A DNA stretch of 5,324 nt, from positions 1 to 5,324 of the forward strand of contig JBDGYV010000095.1 of the NCBI GenBank assembly GCA_039588915.1, in the 5' to 3' direction. Shown here piece by piece: positions 4,812 to 5,324 of this stretch; the stretch's first letter is position 1; each line of letters starts with the position of its first letter. The translations under genes and the position numbers were made by a program. The notes below the pieces were generated by a model. It made no database searches, was not told the DNA's origin, and was given only the letters and a program-made list of their open reading frames with translations. This stretch comes from CAMYLR01 sp039588915. Lineage in GTDB: Bacteria; Gemmatimonadota; Gemmatimonadetes; JACCXV01; JAHWKZ01.

Positions 4812-5324
4812 TCATCGCTCAAAGCCGAAGAGAACGCTTTGGATCGGTACGGTGACGATGGCACCCTGTCTCAGGGACAGGTAGATACCCTTCGGTTCTG
4901 GGTTTTCTTTGCGGTGAGCACGGGCCTCTTCTTCTGACCAGAAGAAGACACTCTTCATTCAGAAGTCATCGACGATGCACCGCGCATCGAGATCGAGCAG
5001 ATCGATCATCGGGATGGAGAACACCGGTTTCTCGGCAGGTGGAAGCACCCGGTAGCGCAGATCGCTATCGAGCTCGAAGACGATCGGGCGGCCGCTGACC
5101 GCGCACTTGGTCTCGACAGTGCAGCTCAGATCCTTGTCCAACAGTCGCCCTTGCACGAAGGGCGTCGCCACGGCGTCGGCCGCTCAAGCGGCTGAAAACG
5201 CCTCTCCTCCATCGATCCGGACCTGGTGCGGTGTCTCCTCGGCTGTCACCGGGTAGGCCCACACCACGTCCTCACCGCCCCGGCGGCACACGAAGGTCAT
5301 GCGCCGTTCGAGCTCGTCGAGGAT
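4812..5324 (-). CDS. MerB (organomercurial lyase)-like protein with two predicted selenocysteines, 5' end outside window
   Basis: The frame runs from the right edge to TGA 4812-4814: 170 residues interrupted only by TGA at 5184-5186 (residue 47) and 4959-4961 (residue 122). Around the first TGA the protein reads FSAA-U-AADAVATPFVQG. This matches MerB YAW-C96-ALD99TLIFPALIG, so the TGA takes the place of catalytic Cys96 and D50 matches Asp99. Around the second it reads IVDDF-U-MKSVFFWS, matching MerB VRQSF-C159-CHVHFFAS, so this TGA takes the place of catalytic Cys159. Upstream, WAYPVTAEETPHQVRI fits the linker that leads into the MerB core in actinobacterial homologues. The tail (ALFGF-like SVLFGFER) also fits. 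MerB cleaves the carbon-mercury bond with these residues. Here two selenols could do so, or act on another substrate. A decayed gene is the alternative, but there is no frameshift, no other stop, and each TGA carries a SECIS-like hairpin. The start lies beyond the window. Confidence 0.82.
4927..4948 (-). promoter_or_regulatory. bSECIS-like hairpin after the second UGA
   Basis: Read on the minus strand, arms UCUUCUUCU and AGAAGAAGA form a perfect 9-bp stem closed by the tetraloop GGUC. The stem begins 11 bases, and the loop 20 bases, after the UGA. Bacterial SECIS elements sit inside the reading frame with the loop about 16 to 37 bases after UGA and a G among the first two loop bases, so both rules are met. 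GGUC is also the apical loop of the E. coli fdhF element bound by SelB, at nearly the same distance. The bulged U of fdhF is not seen here. Confidence 0.75.
5146..5164 (-). promoter_or_regulatory. bSECIS-like hairpin after the first UGA
   Basis: On the minus strand, arms CGCCCUU and AAGGGCG form a perfect 7-bp stem around the loop CGUGC. The loop begins 27 bases after the UGA at 5184-5186 and has G as its second base, inside the accepted range and rule for bacterial SECIS elements. It is weaker evidence than the second hairpin, since GC-rich coding DNA makes 7-bp stems by chance fairly often. Confidence 0.6.

Noticed and set aside
4959..5171. A separate 70-residue ORF starting at GTG 5171
   Set aside because: It is bounded by the two TGA codons. 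Protein similarity to MerB continues on both sides in the same frame, so it is an internal piece, not a gene.
5065..5262. Open frame on the minus strand with a GC-rich product
   Set aside because: It is out of frame with the MerB-like gene and made of Arg/Gly/Ala-rich shadow sequence. The MerB homology lies in the other frame.

Overview
The window looks like an accessory region of a GC-rich bacterium. Short, densely coding genes, a leaderless gene, GTG and TTG starts and a MerB-type protein suggest an actinomycete-like or similar high-GC lineage. The sequence does not fix the taxon.

The most important content is at the right end, on the minus strand (4812..5324, running out of the window). 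It is a MerB (organomercurial lyase)-like gene whose frame is open except for two in-frame TGA codons. Aligned by eye to MerB, both TGAs fall on the two catalytic cysteines (Cys96 and Cys159 of E. coli plasmid R831b MerB), and the catalytic Asp99 is kept. Each TGA is followed at the right distance by a perfect hairpin with a G at loop position 1 or 2, as in bacterial SECIS elements. One has a GGUC apical loop like that of E. coli fdhF. I read this as a di-selenocysteine MerB homologue. An automatic caller would show only a 70-residue fragment (GTG at 5171 to TGA at 4959) or a pseudogene.

Left to right: the 3' end of a TPR-like gene (2..214) and a possible terminator. Next is a gene-free stretch with a sigma70-like promoter (519..548), a highly structured RNA or leader (555..about 815) ending in a terminator-like hairpin, and a hairpin plus a near-perfect ribosome binding site. 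That site drives a 24-codon ACT-domain fragment (891..965). Its stop overlaps the TTG start of a three-helix membrane cupredoxin (962..1597), whose stop in turn overlaps the ATG of a 45-residue single-helix membrane protein (1594..1731). These three form a tightly coupled operon.

The middle is scarred: a dispersed two-hairpin repeat (1744..1832), a 5'-truncated excisionase-like helix-turn-helix gene (to 2002), a conserved zinc-ribbon protein gene (2078..2467), a truncated second repeat copy, and a tRNA-Ala-like 3' half (2591..2627) that may be an integration-site relic. Then come a leaderless Dph6/DUF71-family ATP-binding protein gene (2814..3488) and, convergent with it, an aldo/keto reductase gene with an unrecognised 100-residue N-terminal extension (3494..4561, minus). 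A third repeat copy lies between the reductase gene and the MerB-like gene. I see no functional link between the MerB-like selenoprotein and the other genes. No selA, selB, selC or selD is in the window, so Sec machinery would have to be elsewhere in the genome.
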